From NCBI GenBank assembly GCA_020636895.1, contig JACJWZ010000002.1, positions 124,001-188,000 of the forward strand: DNA of 64,000 nt, written 5' to 3'. Shown here in pieces: positions 40,370 through 48,447 of the stretch. Source of the stretch: Thermoleophilales bacterium (GTDB lineage: Bacteria > Actinomycetota > Thermoleophilia > Solirubrobacterales > 70-9). The notes under the pieces were generated by a model. The model was not told where the DNA came from, did no database searches, and saw nothing but the letters and a program-made list of their open reading frames with translations. Both the position numbers and the translations under genes were made by a program. Numbering within the stretch: position 1 is the first letter of the stretch; each line of letters opens with the position of its first letter.

Positions 40370-42388
40370 CTAGAGCCAGTCCTCCTCCGAGAGGCTCGGC
40401 ATCGCCCGCTCGTCGCGGATCACATGGGTGACGGCGTTGATCAGCGCCAGGTGCGTGAAGGCCTGCGGGAAGTTGCCGAGATGGCGGCCGGAGGCTGCGT
40501 CCAGCTCCTCGGCGTAGAGGCCGAGCGAGCTCGAGTCCTTGAGCAGGCGCTCGCAGAGCTCGCGGCCGCGCCGACGCTCGCCGATCTCGAGCAGCGCCGA
40601 GACGAGCCAGAAGCTGCAGATGAGGAACGTCCCCTCCTCGCCGTGGAGGCCGTCGTCGGTGCTCTCGGTGCGGTAGCGGAGGACGAGGCCGTTCTCGGTC
40701 AGATGCTCCTCGATCGCCAGCACGGTGTTTCGGACGCGCTCGTCTCCCTGCGGCAGGAAGCGGACCAGCGGGATCAGCAGGTTGGAGGCGTCGAGGCCGT
40801 CGCCGTCGTAGTGCTGGGTGAAGATCCCGCGGTCGTCGACGCCGTTGATGGTCACGTCCTCGTGGATCTCGTTGGCGATCAGGCGCCACTCGTCGGCCAG
40901 CCCCTCGTAGCCGCGGCGGGCTGCGAGGCGCGCGGCGCGGTCGAGAGCAACCCAGCACATGACCTTCGAGGCCACGTAGTGCTTCGGCTCGCCCCGCGTC
41001 TCCCAGATGCCCTGGTCAGGCTTGCGCCAGACCTCGGCGGCGCAGCGCGCCTGATCCTCGATCACGGACCACATCCGCGAGGAGTTGTGCCCGTACTCGC
41101 GCTGGTGCAGGTAGATGGAGTCGAGGACGGCGCCGTAGACGTCGTTCTGACGTTGGTCGAACGCGCCGTTGCCGACCCGGACGGGCTGGGCCCCCTGGTA
41201 TCCGGTGAGGTGGTCGAGCGTCTCCTCGGGCAGCTCCCGCTCGCCGCCGATCCCGTACATGATCTGCAGGCCGCCCTTCTCGTTGCGCTCCACGTCGGCG
41301 ACGAACTGGATGAAGTCGTCGGCCTCCCAGTTGAGCCCGAGCGCATGCAGCGCCTGCAGCGTGAAGGTGGCGTCGCGCATCCACGTGTAGCGGTAGTCCC
41401 AGTTGCGCTCCCCGCCCGGCGTCTCCGGCAGCGAGGTCGTCAGCGCGGCGACCATCGCACCCGTCGGCATGTAGGTGAGGCCCTTCAGCACCAGGGCCGA
41501 GCGCTGCAGGTGCTCGCGCCAGCGATGGTCGGGGAAGTCGCCGGAGGCGAGCCAGGTGCGCCAGAAGCGCGAGGTGGTGTCGAGCTGCTGCTCGGCCTCC
41601 TCGAAGCTCGAGGGACCGTCGAGGCGCGAGGACCACGACAGCGCGAAGAAGCAGCCCTCGCCGGCCTCGAGACGGTGGCGGGCGCGAGCGGTGCCGCCCT
41701 CGATGCCGAGGTTGACGTCCGAGTGCAGGCGCAGCGTCGTCTCGCCGTCGGTGGCGTCGGCGATGCCCTGCTCGGGACCGGGGCGACTCCAGCTTCCGGG
41801 CCTGCGCCCGTAGCCGAACACGGGCTCGCAGACCTGCTCGATCTGAACCGAGCCGTGCACGCAGCGGGCGGTGCGGACGAGGACGTGGTGGGCGTCGTAG
41901 TCGGAGGGCGGGCGCGTATGCGCGGACTTCTTGGTCGACTCGCGGGCGCGCCACTGGCCGACGATCAGCGCGTCGCGGACGATCATCCAGCCGGTCGGGG
42001 TCATCCACGTCGTCTCGACGATGTTGGTGCCGGGCTCGTAGCGGCGGCCGACCGGCTTTCCCATGTTGGAGGGACCGAAGCGCCAGCCGCCGGCGGAGCG
42101 ATCGAGGACCGCGGCGAAGACGCTCGGGGAGTCGAAGCGCGGCGGGCAGAGCCACTCGACGGTCCCGTCGGGAGCGACGAGGGCGCCGGTGTGGCAATCG
42201 GAGAGGAAGGAGTAGTCGGCGATGGCCGGGAACGGCGAGGAGGGCATCCGCCGCTCCAGGAACGGGGTCGGCTCGGCGATCTTGTCCGGGTCCATGCCCC
42301 CGGCCCGCTGCGGGCCGGTGCCGCCGCTCGGAGTCGAGTAGCGGATCCGCTCCTCGTCGATCATGTCTCGCTGACTGGGTTCCATCAC
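40370..42388 (-). CDS. GH15 glycoside hydrolase (trehalase/glucoamylase)
   Basis: 672 residues; GTG 42388 is followed directly by ATG 42385 and either may be used. The N-terminal beta domain has AIADYSFLSDCHTGALVAPD and GTVEWLCPPRFDSPSVFAAV. The (alpha/alpha)6 barrel has TSLPETPGGERNWDYRYTWM, RDATFTLQALHALG, KPDQGIWETRGEPKHYVASK (acid) and a C-terminal NFPQAFTHLALINAV. No signal peptide: cytoplasmic. This layout is the same as the mycobacterial GH15 trehalase group and intracellular glucoamylase-like enzymes; which of the two cannot be decided by eye. Confidence 0.93.
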   Translation of the reverse strand: MMEPSQRDMIDEERIRYSTPSGGTGPQRAGGMDPDKIAEPTPFLERRMPSSPFPAIADYSFLSDCHTGALVAPDGTVEWLCPPRFDSPSVFAAVLDRSAGGWRFGPSNMGKPVGRRYEPGTNIVETTWMTPTGWMIVRDALIVGQWRARESTKKSAHTRPPSDYDAHHVLVRTARCVHGSVQIEQVCEPVFGYGRRPGSWSRPGPEQGIADATDGETTLRLHSDVNLGIEGGTARARHRLEAGEGCFFALSWSSRLDGPSSFEEAEQQLDTTSRFWRTWLASGDFPDHRWREHLQRSALVLKGLTYMPTGAMVAALTTSLPETPGGERNWDYRYTWMRDATFTLQALHALGLNWEADDFIQFVADVERNEKGGLQIMYGIGGERELPEETLDHLTGYQGAQPVRVGNGAFDQRQNDVYGAVLDSIYLHQREYGHNSSRMWSVIEDQARCAAEVWRKPDQGIWETRGEPKHYVASKVMCWVALDRAARLAARRGYEGLADEWRLIANEIHEDVTINGVDDRGIFTQHYDGDGLDASNLLIPLVRFLPQGDERVRNTVLAIEEHLTENGLVLRYRTESTDDGLHGEEGTFLICSFWLVSALLEIGERRRGRELCERLLKDSSSLGLYAEELDAASGRHLGNFPQAFTHLALINAVTHVIRDERAMPSLSEEDWL

Positions 42389-42503
42389 GAAGCCGAACGG
42401 CTCCCGCCGCCGGTGCGATCGGGATCGGTCCCACCGGCCTGAGCCTTGAGCGAAGTTAGCGATCTCCCAATCGCGAGCAGGGGTAGCCCGGCGGGGTGGC
42501 GCC

Positions 42504-42509
42504 TAAGCT
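42504..42509 (+). promoter_or_regulatory. -10 box TAAGCT 9 nt before the sulfatase start
   Basis: TAAGCT, then GCAGCGAAG, then ATG at 42519. The transcript would have two or three bases of leader at most. No typical -35. Confidence 0.4.
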
Positions 42510-42518
42510 GCAGCGAAG

Positions 42519-43895
42519 ATGAGGATCTCGGTGCAGGGAAGGACCGTTCGCGCGGACGGGCTCGCAGCGCTGCTGATGGCGCTGCTGAGCACCCTCGCCC
42601 TCGCGCTCCCGGCCACGGCGAGCGCGGATGAGCGCCCGAACTTCCTCCACATCCTCACCGACGATCAGACGATCGACAGCCTCCGCTACATGGAGCGCAC
42701 CGAGCAGCTCCTCGGCGCCGAGGGGACCACTTTCACCGATTACAACGTCACCCAGCCGCTCTGCTGCCCCTCGCGCGCCACCTTCCTCACCGGCCAGTAC
42801 CCGCACAACCACGGAGTCCTCGACAACCTCCCGCCCTATGGATACGGGGCGATGGACTTCAGCCGCACCCTGTACACGGCGATGCACGACGCCGGCTACC
42901 GGACCGGCTGGATCGGCAAGGTCCTGAACGGCGCAGGCGACGAGGGCCTGGTGCCCGAGCCCGGCTTCGACGAATGGCTCGTGCCCCTTCGCAACAGCGA
43001 GCACGACATGTTCAACTACGCGCTCAGCGATAACGGCACCGAGGTCGACGTCAGCGGCACCTTCCAGACCGACGTCTACGCGCAGCGCGCGGCCCAGTTC
43101 CTGGCTGCGGCGGGCTCTCAGCCCTTCATGCTCACCGTGGCGCCGTTCAATCCGCATTGGACCTACTGCGCGGACGGCAGCAAGGGCGTCGGCAGCCCCG
43201 GGCGCTGCCCACCGCAGCCCGCCCTGCAGGATCTCGGGACGTTCGCCGGGACACGCTTTCCGTTCGGCCAGGACTTCAACGGGACCCGTGCCGACCGGGC
43301 CGAGACCAACCTCTACTGGCAGCGGGAGCTCGAGTCGCTGCAGTCGGTCGACCGCATGGTCGCGGCGCTGGTCGAGCAGCTGCGAGCCCAGGGCGAGCTC
43401 GACAACACCTACGTGATCTTCCAGTCCGACAACGGGATGCTGCACGGTGAGCACGGCATCTTCGACAAGAACGTCGCCTGGGATCGCTCGGTCCGGGTGC
43501 CGCTCGTCATCCGCGGTCCCGGCTTCGCGGCGGGTGCGACCCGCAAGGACCTGACCGCGAACGTCGATGTCCCGGCCACGATCCTCAGCGCGGCCCAAGT
43601 CACCCCGCCGCTGCCGCTCGACGGCTGGTCCCTGCTCGGCGAGCACCGCCGTCGCGTGCTCCTCCTCGAGCGCCCCTACGGCAGCAACTCGCGCCTGCAG
43701 CAGCCGTGGCGGCAGATCAAGACGGCGAAGGGCTGGACGTACTGGCGCGACCTGCTGACCCGGCGGCGCCATCTCTACGACCTCAACCGCGACCCGTGGC
43801 AGGTCCATAACCGCGTCCGCCGCAAGCCGGACCTGGCCCGGCGCCTGCAGCGCCGGCTGAGCCGAATCGCGGACTGCTCCGCGCGCTGTCCCTGA
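42519..43895 (+). CDS. Secreted type I sulfatase (CCPSR motif)
   Basis: 458 residues with a signal peptide (LAALLMALLSTLALALPATASA). Sulfatase motifs: RPNFLHILTDDQTIDSLRYM, the maturation site QPLCCPSRATFLTGQYPHNH with Cys82 in C-C-P-S-R, RTGWIGKVLNG, and YVIFQSDNGMLHGEHG (Asp-Asn metal ligands). Formylglycine formation would need the cytoplasmic FGE (7951-8832) before export. The C-terminus contains LYDLNRDPWQVHNRVR, the usual closing motif of secreted sulfatases. A second, similar gene lies at 48448, with a PHP-type secreted hydrolase between. Confidence 0.93.
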   Translation: MRISVQGRTVRADGLAALLMALLSTLALALPATASADERPNFLHILTDDQTIDSLRYMERTEQLLGAEGTTFTDYNVTQPLCCPSRATFLTGQYPHNHGVLDNLPPYGYGAMDFSRTLYTAMHDAGYRTGWIGKVLNGAGDEGLVPEPGFDEWLVPLRNSEHDMFNYALSDNGTEVDVSGTFQTDVYAQRAAQFLAAAGSQPFMLTVAPFNPHWTYCADGSKGVGSPGRCPPQPALQDLGTFAGTRFPFGQDFNGTRADRAETNLYWQRELESLQSVDRMVAALVEQLRAQGELDNTYVIFQSDNGMLHGEHGIFDKNVAWDRSVRVPLVIRGPGFAAGATRKDLTANVDVPATILSAAQVTPPLPLDGWSLLGEHRRRVLLLERPYGSNSRLQQPWRQIKTAKGWTYWRDLLTRRRHLYDLNRDPWQVHNRVRRKPDLARRLQRRLSRIADCSARCP

Positions 43896-43931
43896 ACTCG
43901 CGAAACGGGTGCGCCCCGGCCCGCTTCGCGC

Positions 43932-43937
43932 TAGTTT
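43932..43937 (+). promoter_or_regulatory. -10 box TAGTTT 6 nt before the PHP-hydrolase start
   Basis: TAGTTT, then GAGCGC, then GTG at 43944, the leaderless spacing again. It lies 36 bp after the sulfatase stop, so the two genes are probably separate units. Confidence 0.5.
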
Positions 43938-43943
43938 GAGCGC

Positions 43944-45992
43944 GTGCCCCGGATCGCCCGAAAGCCCCTGCTCGTCCTCACCATCCTCGCCGCTGCGCTG
44001 ATCGCACCCGCGACCGCCTCCGCCACCGACTGCGGCATCCCCGGCTCGGCCGACGCCTCCTTCACCAACACCGCGCTCGAGGTCCAGGGCGATGTCGCCG
44101 CCTCGCGCGCCGGCGGCTACCTGCAGATCCCCTTCGACGTCCCGGCCGGGACCACCGCGATCCGCGTCCGCTACTCCTACGACCAGCCCGGCGGCGGCTG
44201 CGGCGGCTCACCCAACACGCTCGACATGGGCGTCTACGACCCGCGCGACCCGGGCGAGACGGTCTTCGGGGCCGATGAGAGCCGCGGCTGGAGCGGCAGC
44301 GCGGTCAAGGATCTCGCGATCGCGCAGAACGGCTTCTCGCCGGAGGCCGTCTACAACGCGAGCAACGCCGCCCGCAAGGCCTTCGTCCACGGGTACACGA
44401 CTCGCGCTTACCGGCCCGGCGCGATCGCCGCCGGGACCTGGGCCGTCGAGCTCGGGCTCGCCTATATCGACCCCTCCGACACCGACGGGATCCACTACCA
44501 CGTGCGGGTCGAGACCTCGACGGACACGGACTGGTCGAACGACCCCTACGCCCCCAGTGGATACTCGGACGCCCCCGCGTCCACCTCCGCCGGCTGGTAC
44601 GCGGGCGACCTGCACGTGCACGGGGAGCAGGAGCCCGGCAACGCACCCGTCACGCAGACGCTGAATCGCGCATTCGACGCGCCCTCCGCGGGCGGATCGG
44701 GACTCGACTTCGTGACCCTCGTCGATCACAACAACCAGGTCCAGCACGACAACCTCGCCAGCTACCAGGCGGCCCACCCCGGCAAGCTCGTGATCCCCGG
44801 CACGGAGATGACCACCTACGAGGGTCACTTCAACAACCAGGGGAAGGCGCCATTTGTCGACTTCCGCACCGGCGCGATCCTGCAGCCGACGGGCTCACCG
44901 CCCTACACGACGCTCGCCGACGGTGACATCGGCCAGGTGCGCGGCACCGTGCCCCCCTCCCAGATCTTCGGCGAGATCCAGGCGAACGGGAACTGGACGC
45001 AGATAAACCACCCCTCGATCTTCAAGTCGGCCCCCTCGGTCTGCCGCGGTTGCGCGTGGAGCTACTCCGACGCGGACACCGACTTCTCGCGCGTGGACGC
45101 GATCGAGGTTCAGACTGGCCCCGAGGGAATTCCGACCACGGCCCCAACGGCCCCGAACCCCTTCACGCCCGATGCCATCGCCTACTACGAGCACGCGCTC
45201 GACACCGGGGCGCACATCGCCGCCGTCGGCTCGAGCGACGATCACCAGGGCGGCGGCGCGACGGGTCCCTTCGACTCCCCGGTCGGCAGCGCGACGACCA
45301 TGGTCTACGCCAAGGAGCTCTCCGAGCAGGGGATCACCGACGCGGTCAAGGGCGATCACACCTACGTGAAGCTGTTCGGCAACGACGGCCCCGCGATCTC
45401 GCTCGAGGCCGACGTGCCGGGCGAGCCGACGGCGATCATCGGCGACAGCGTCACCGGGCCGTCGGTGAAGCTGACCGCGACGGTCACCGGCGCCTCCGCG
45501 AGCGGCCGGACGGGCTCCTGGTCGCTGCTGCTGCTCCGTGACGGGCAGACCGTGCAGACCTGGCCCTTCTCCGGGGACGGCACCACCCAGACCTTCGAGG
45601 TCTCCGACGGCGGCCGCTACGCGCTCGAGGTGACGCGCAACAGCGGCGACGTCGACTACATCGAGGACTACTCGAGCCCGGTCTGGTTCACCCCGGGTCC
45701 CCCGACGTTCAAGCTCGGCAAGGCGAAGGCGAACAAGAAGAAGGGGACCGGGAAGCTCAAGGTCAGCGTCGGCAATCCCGGCAAGCTCCTGCTCACGGGC
45801 AAGTCGCTCGCGAAGAGCTCGAAGTCCGTCGCCGGCTCCGGCACCTACAAGCTGAAGCTGAAGCCGAAGGGCAAGCTCAAGAAGAAGCTGAAGAAGAAGG
45901 GCAAGGCGAAGGTCAAGGTGAAGGTCGCGTTCACGCCCGACGGTGGCGAGCAGACGACCTTGACCAAGAAGGTCAAGCTCTTACGCAAGTAG
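43944..45992 (+). CDS. Secreted PHP-type metallohydrolase with lysine-rich C-terminal domain
   Basis: 682 residues from GTG. Signal peptide: PLLVLTILAAALIAPATASA. Residues ~30-190 are a beta domain. The PHP/CehA-type metal motifs follow: GWYAGDLHVHGEQEPG (HxH), GLDFVTLVDHNNQVQHDN (Asp-His), VIPGTEMTTYEGHFNN (Glu), TQINHPSIF and AAVGSSDDHQGGG (Asp-Asp-His). Such enzymes hydrolyse phosphate or carbamate esters outside the cell. From ~590 on the sequence is a basic domain with many short KLK/KKK runs (GKLKKKLKKKGKAKVKVKV), a tail style that I associate with Thermoleophilia surface proteins. Substrate unknown. Confidence 0.82.
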   Translation: MPRIARKPLLVLTILAAALIAPATASATDCGIPGSADASFTNTALEVQGDVAASRAGGYLQIPFDVPAGTTAIRVRYSYDQPGGGCGGSPNTLDMGVYDPRDPGETVFGADESRGWSGSAVKDLAIAQNGFSPEAVYNASNAARKAFVHGYTTRAYRPGAIAAGTWAVELGLAYIDPSDTDGIHYHVRVETSTDTDWSNDPYAPSGYSDAPASTSAGWYAGDLHVHGEQEPGNAPVTQTLNRAFDAPSAGGSGLDFVTLVDHNNQVQHDNLASYQAAHPGKLVIPGTEMTTYEGHFNNQGKAPFVDFRTGAILQPTGSPPYTTLADGDIGQVRGTVPPSQIFGEIQANGNWTQINHPSIFKSAPSVCRGCAWSYSDADTDFSRVDAIEVQTGPEGIPTTAPTAPNPFTPDAIAYYEHALDTGAHIAAVGSSDDHQGGGATGPFDSPVGSATTMVYAKELSEQGITDAVKGDHTYVKLFGNDGPAISLEADVPGEPTAIIGDSVTGPSVKLTATVTGASASGRTGSWSLLLLRDGQTVQTWPFSGDGTTQTFEVSDGGRYALEVTRNSGDVDYIEDYSSPVWFTPGPPTFKLGKAKANKKKGTGKLKVSVGNPGKLLLTGKSLAKSSKSVAGSGTYKLKLKPKGKLKKKLKKKGKAKVKVKVAFTPDGGEQTTLTKKVKLLRK

Positions 45993-46004
45993 CTCGCCCT
46001 CCCT

Positions 46005-46088
46005 GCCGGGGTGGCGGAACTGGCATACGCGGCCGACTTAAAATCGGCTGCCCGCGAGGGCTTGTGGGTTCGAATCCCACCCCCGGCA
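46005..46088 (+). tRNA. tRNA-Leu (TAA)
   Basis: 84-nt class II tRNA with acceptor GCCGGGG/CCCCGGC, anticodon loop CTTAAAA (anticodon TAA), a long variable arm (TGCCCGCGAGGGCTTG) and T-arm GTGGGTTCGAATCCCAC. CCA is not encoded. It follows the PHP gene by 12 bp. Confidence 0.95.
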
Positions 46089-46212
46089 CTTCTGGCGTTC
46101 GCGGCTGCTTCGGCGGCGCAAGCGACGCATATTTAGGCAGCTAGCGGGCAACATTTAGGAAAGCGCAACTAATGCCCCTTTACGGTGTCTGGCAGAGAGA
46201 GGGGATCGAACC

Positions 46213-47833
46213 ATGGAAGCTTCCGCACTTACACGCGCCTCACGGGGCGGGCTGCTCGCCCGGCGCTCGCCGCTACTGCGCTTCGAGCCCGATGACCGGC
46301 TCGTCAAGCTGATCCGGGCCGGTCACGACGGCGCGTTCGAGGCGCTCTTCAACCGCTACCACTCGCGGCTGCTCGCGTTCTGCACCTCCATGCTGAAGAG
46401 CCGCCAGGACGCCGAGGACGTCCTCCAGGAGGTCTTCGCCAACGCCCACGCGGCGATGCTCAACGACGACCGGCCGATCAACGTCCGCCCGTGGCTCTAC
46501 CGGATCGCCCGCAACCGCTGCCTGAACCACCTGCGCAAGCCGGTTCCCGAGGGTCAGGACAGCATGGACATCCACCCACACCAGGGCGGCACCACGACCG
46601 CCGAGGAGGTCCAGAACCGCGAGGACCTGCGCGAGGTGCTCGCCGACGTCCGCACCCTTCCCGAGACGCAGCGCACGGCGTTGCTGTTGCGCGAGATCGA
46701 CCAGCTCTCCTACGAGGAGATCGCGGTCGCGATGGACACCACCGTGCCCTCGATCAAGTCGCTGCTGGTGCGCGCGCGGATCGGCCTCGCTGAGTCGAGC
46801 AAGGCCCGCATGCTGACCTGCGGCGAGGTCCAGGTCGAGCTCGCCGAGGCTGCCGAGGGTGTCGCCAAGGCGTCCGGCCCGGCTCGCAAGCACGTCCGCA
46901 CCTGCGACGACTGCCGTGAGTTCCGCAACCAGCTTCGCGCCGATCGCAAGGCGCTGGCCGCGCTCTTCCCGTTCGGCCCGATCGCTCTGATCAAGGGCGG
47001 CTTCCTCGCCAAGCTGTTCGGTGGCGGCAGCGCTGCCGGCACCTCGGGCGCCGCCGCCTCCGGGGGCGCTGCAGCCACCGGCGCCGCCGCAACGGGCGGC
47101 GCGGGTGCGGTCGGCGCCGCCAGTGCCGCCGTGCCGCCGGTCCGCCGGTGCCGCCGGTGCGGTCGGCGGTGCCGCGGGCGCAGCGAGCGCCGGAGGCTTC
47201 GGCGGCGGCATGGGCGTCCTAGGCTCAGCGCTGGGCGTCAAGGCCGCGGCCGGCGTCGCCACCGCCGCGCTGATCACCGCCGGCGCGGTCGAGGTTCGCA
47301 ACCTCGGCAGCCGCGACGCGGAGACGCCGGTGCATCGCGAGAACGTCCCGGCGCTCACCCAGGCCCACACGGGCGACCACCACAACGCCCGCCGCAACTC
47401 CCTACCTGAGTTCACCCAGGCGACGGACACCGAGGTGAACGCCGGCAACGACCGCGTGCTCACCGAGGAGCCCGCCCAGAGCGTCCCCGCGGAGGAGACC
47501 GGGCAGCCCGGCACCGCCGCCACGAACGACGACGACGGCGCGGCGGCCACCGACCCGAGCGCGCCCGAGGACGGCGCCGAGATCGGCGGCGTCGGCGAGG
47601 TCCCCACCGCTCAGGATCCCAACGAGGGCCAGGACACGGGGAGCTCCCCCGAGGTCCCGGACGTGCCGACCACCGCGGCCCCGACGGAGCCTCCGGCGAC
47701 CACGACCCCGACCACGCCCCCACCGACGGAGCTTCCGCCCCCGGTCGTGGTCGACCCGGTCCCCGTGACCCCCGCGCCCCCCGCGCCTCCCGCGCCTCCG
47801 GTCACGACGCCGGACCCCGTACCCGCCACCTGA
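46213..47833 (+). pseudogene. ECF sigma factor fused to zinc-finger/membrane/Pro-Thr tail, frameshifted in a GCC-rich repeat
   Basis: The first frame (from ATG 46213, good GAGAGGGGA site) encodes an ECF sigma factor: region 2 FEALFNRYHSRLLAFCTSML, DAEDVLQEVFANAHA, WLYRIARNRCLNHLRK; region 4 LPETQRTALLLREIDQLSYE, EIAVAMDTTVPSIKSLLVRA. It continues into a ZAS-type anti-sigma element (Cys203, His227, Cys231, Cys234 in KHVRTCDDC) and a Gly-Ala linker. At ~47125-47149 two of the 9-bp GCCGCCGGT units are 8 bp long, after which the sensible frame shifts by one: a membrane segment (LGVKAAAGVATAALITAGAV) and a Pro/Thr-rich external tail to 47833. The present sequence cannot make the full protein in one frame. 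It could be a real mutation, a phase-variable tract or a sequencing error. Confidence 0.75.
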
Positions 47834-47841
47834 GCAGGCGA

Positions 47842-47928
47842 GCGGCGGGGACCCGATCCGCCGCCCTCCCGAGCGAAGCGAGGCGAGACGAGGCGCTATG
47901 GCGTACCGGGTTCCTGCCGCCCGCCGCC
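47842..47928. repeat. Intergenic stem-loop repeat, copy 1
   Basis: This element, 8 bp after the ECF gene stop, shares an exact 31-bp block (47855-47885) with 50059-50089. Its flanks form an imperfect inverted repeat: GGCGGGGACCCG on the left and CCGGGTTCCTGCC on the right. The loop contains AGCGAAGCGAGGCG. The remaining gap to 48040 holds nothing else recognisable. Confidence 0.6.
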
Positions 47929-48039
47929 GCGAAAGAGCCCTGGAACGAACGCAACGACAATTGCTCTTGGCCCTCAACATCCGTTGAGGTTCCCCCAGGC
48001 GCGCCTAAGGTCCAGCCCCCAGAGGCCGATCGGGGCCTC

Positions 48040-48327
48040 GTGAGGGTTCACTACGACACCATCGGTGAGACCGGACCGAGGCATTTCATCGGCGGCCTGA
48101 TCCGCTTCGACGCCCAGCGTCGTCGCGTCTGGGTCGGCGACCAGCGCCTCCACCACGGCCTCACCGGAGCGCTGCTCGCCGGGATGGGAATGGCCGGCTT
48201 CGCAGCGCACCGTCTCACTGCCCGAGGCGGGGTCGAATGGGCCTTGTTCGGATCGGTCCTGATGGCGCACGATTGGCACGATCGCTCGCTCTGGTTTCGG
48301 CGAGGCGCCCAAGAGGACTGGGATTGA
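48040..48327 (+). CDS. Small hydrophobic protein of unknown function
   Basis: 95 residues from GTG. The N-terminal half is polar (GETGPRHFIGGLIRFDAQRR, then RVWVGDQRLHHG), the second half has two short hydrophobic stretches (LTGALLAGMGMAGFAAHRL and VEWALFGSVLMAHDW) and it ends RSLWFRRGAQEDWD. It may be a small membrane protein. No family recognised, no ribosome-binding site; TAAGGT at ~48005 is the only -10-like box nearby. The frame is followed by a strong hairpin that starts at its stop codon, which supports it being a transcription unit. Confidence 0.5.
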   Translation: MRVHYDTIGETGPRHFIGGLIRFDAQRRRVWVGDQRLHHGLTGALLAGMGMAGFAAHRLTARGGVEWALFGSVLMAHDWHDRSLWFRRGAQEDWD

Positions 48328-48373
48328 CCCGTCGCCCGGTGTCGCTCCCGAGGGGGCGCACCGGCGACGGGTC
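48326..48373 (+). terminator. Perfect 11-bp hairpin after the small gene
   Basis: GACCCGTCGCC (48326-48336) pairs completely with GGCGACGGGTC (48363-48373). There is no T-run, so it would be a GC-only terminator or mRNA-stabilising hairpin, not a classical intrinsic terminator. Confidence 0.45.
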
Positions 48374-48394
48374 AGACATCTTGGATCGACCAAG

Positions 48395-48434
48395 GAGGCC
48401 CACCGAACCGGCACAAGCTGGGACGGTGGGCCTC
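48395..48434 (+). promoter_or_regulatory. Second perfect 11-bp hairpin abutting the sulfatase promoter
   Basis: GAGGCCCACCG (48395-48405) and CGGTGGGCCTC (48424-48434) are exact complements, and the next base begins TAACTT, the presumed -10 of the sulfatase gene. It covers the -35 region, so it may be an operator; it could also end readthrough transcription from upstream. Confidence 0.45.
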
Positions 48435-48440
48435 TAACTT
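48435..48440 (+). promoter_or_regulatory. -10 box TAACTT 7 nt before the sulfatase GTG
   Basis: TAACTT, then GCGCGGG, then GTG at 48448. The TTG at 48439 overlaps the box and is therefore an unlikely start. Confidence 0.5.
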
Positions 48441-48447
48441 GCGCGGG

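Noticed and set aside
40424..42442. 672-codon open frame opposite the GH15 gene
   Set aside because: Mirror frame of a well-supported glycosidase; no motifs.
46089..46212. Direct repeats ATTTAGG before the ECF gene as an ECF promoter
   Set aside because: Two ATTTAGG copies (about 46131 and 46152) exist, but no -35/-10 pair of ECF type could be fixed with confidence.
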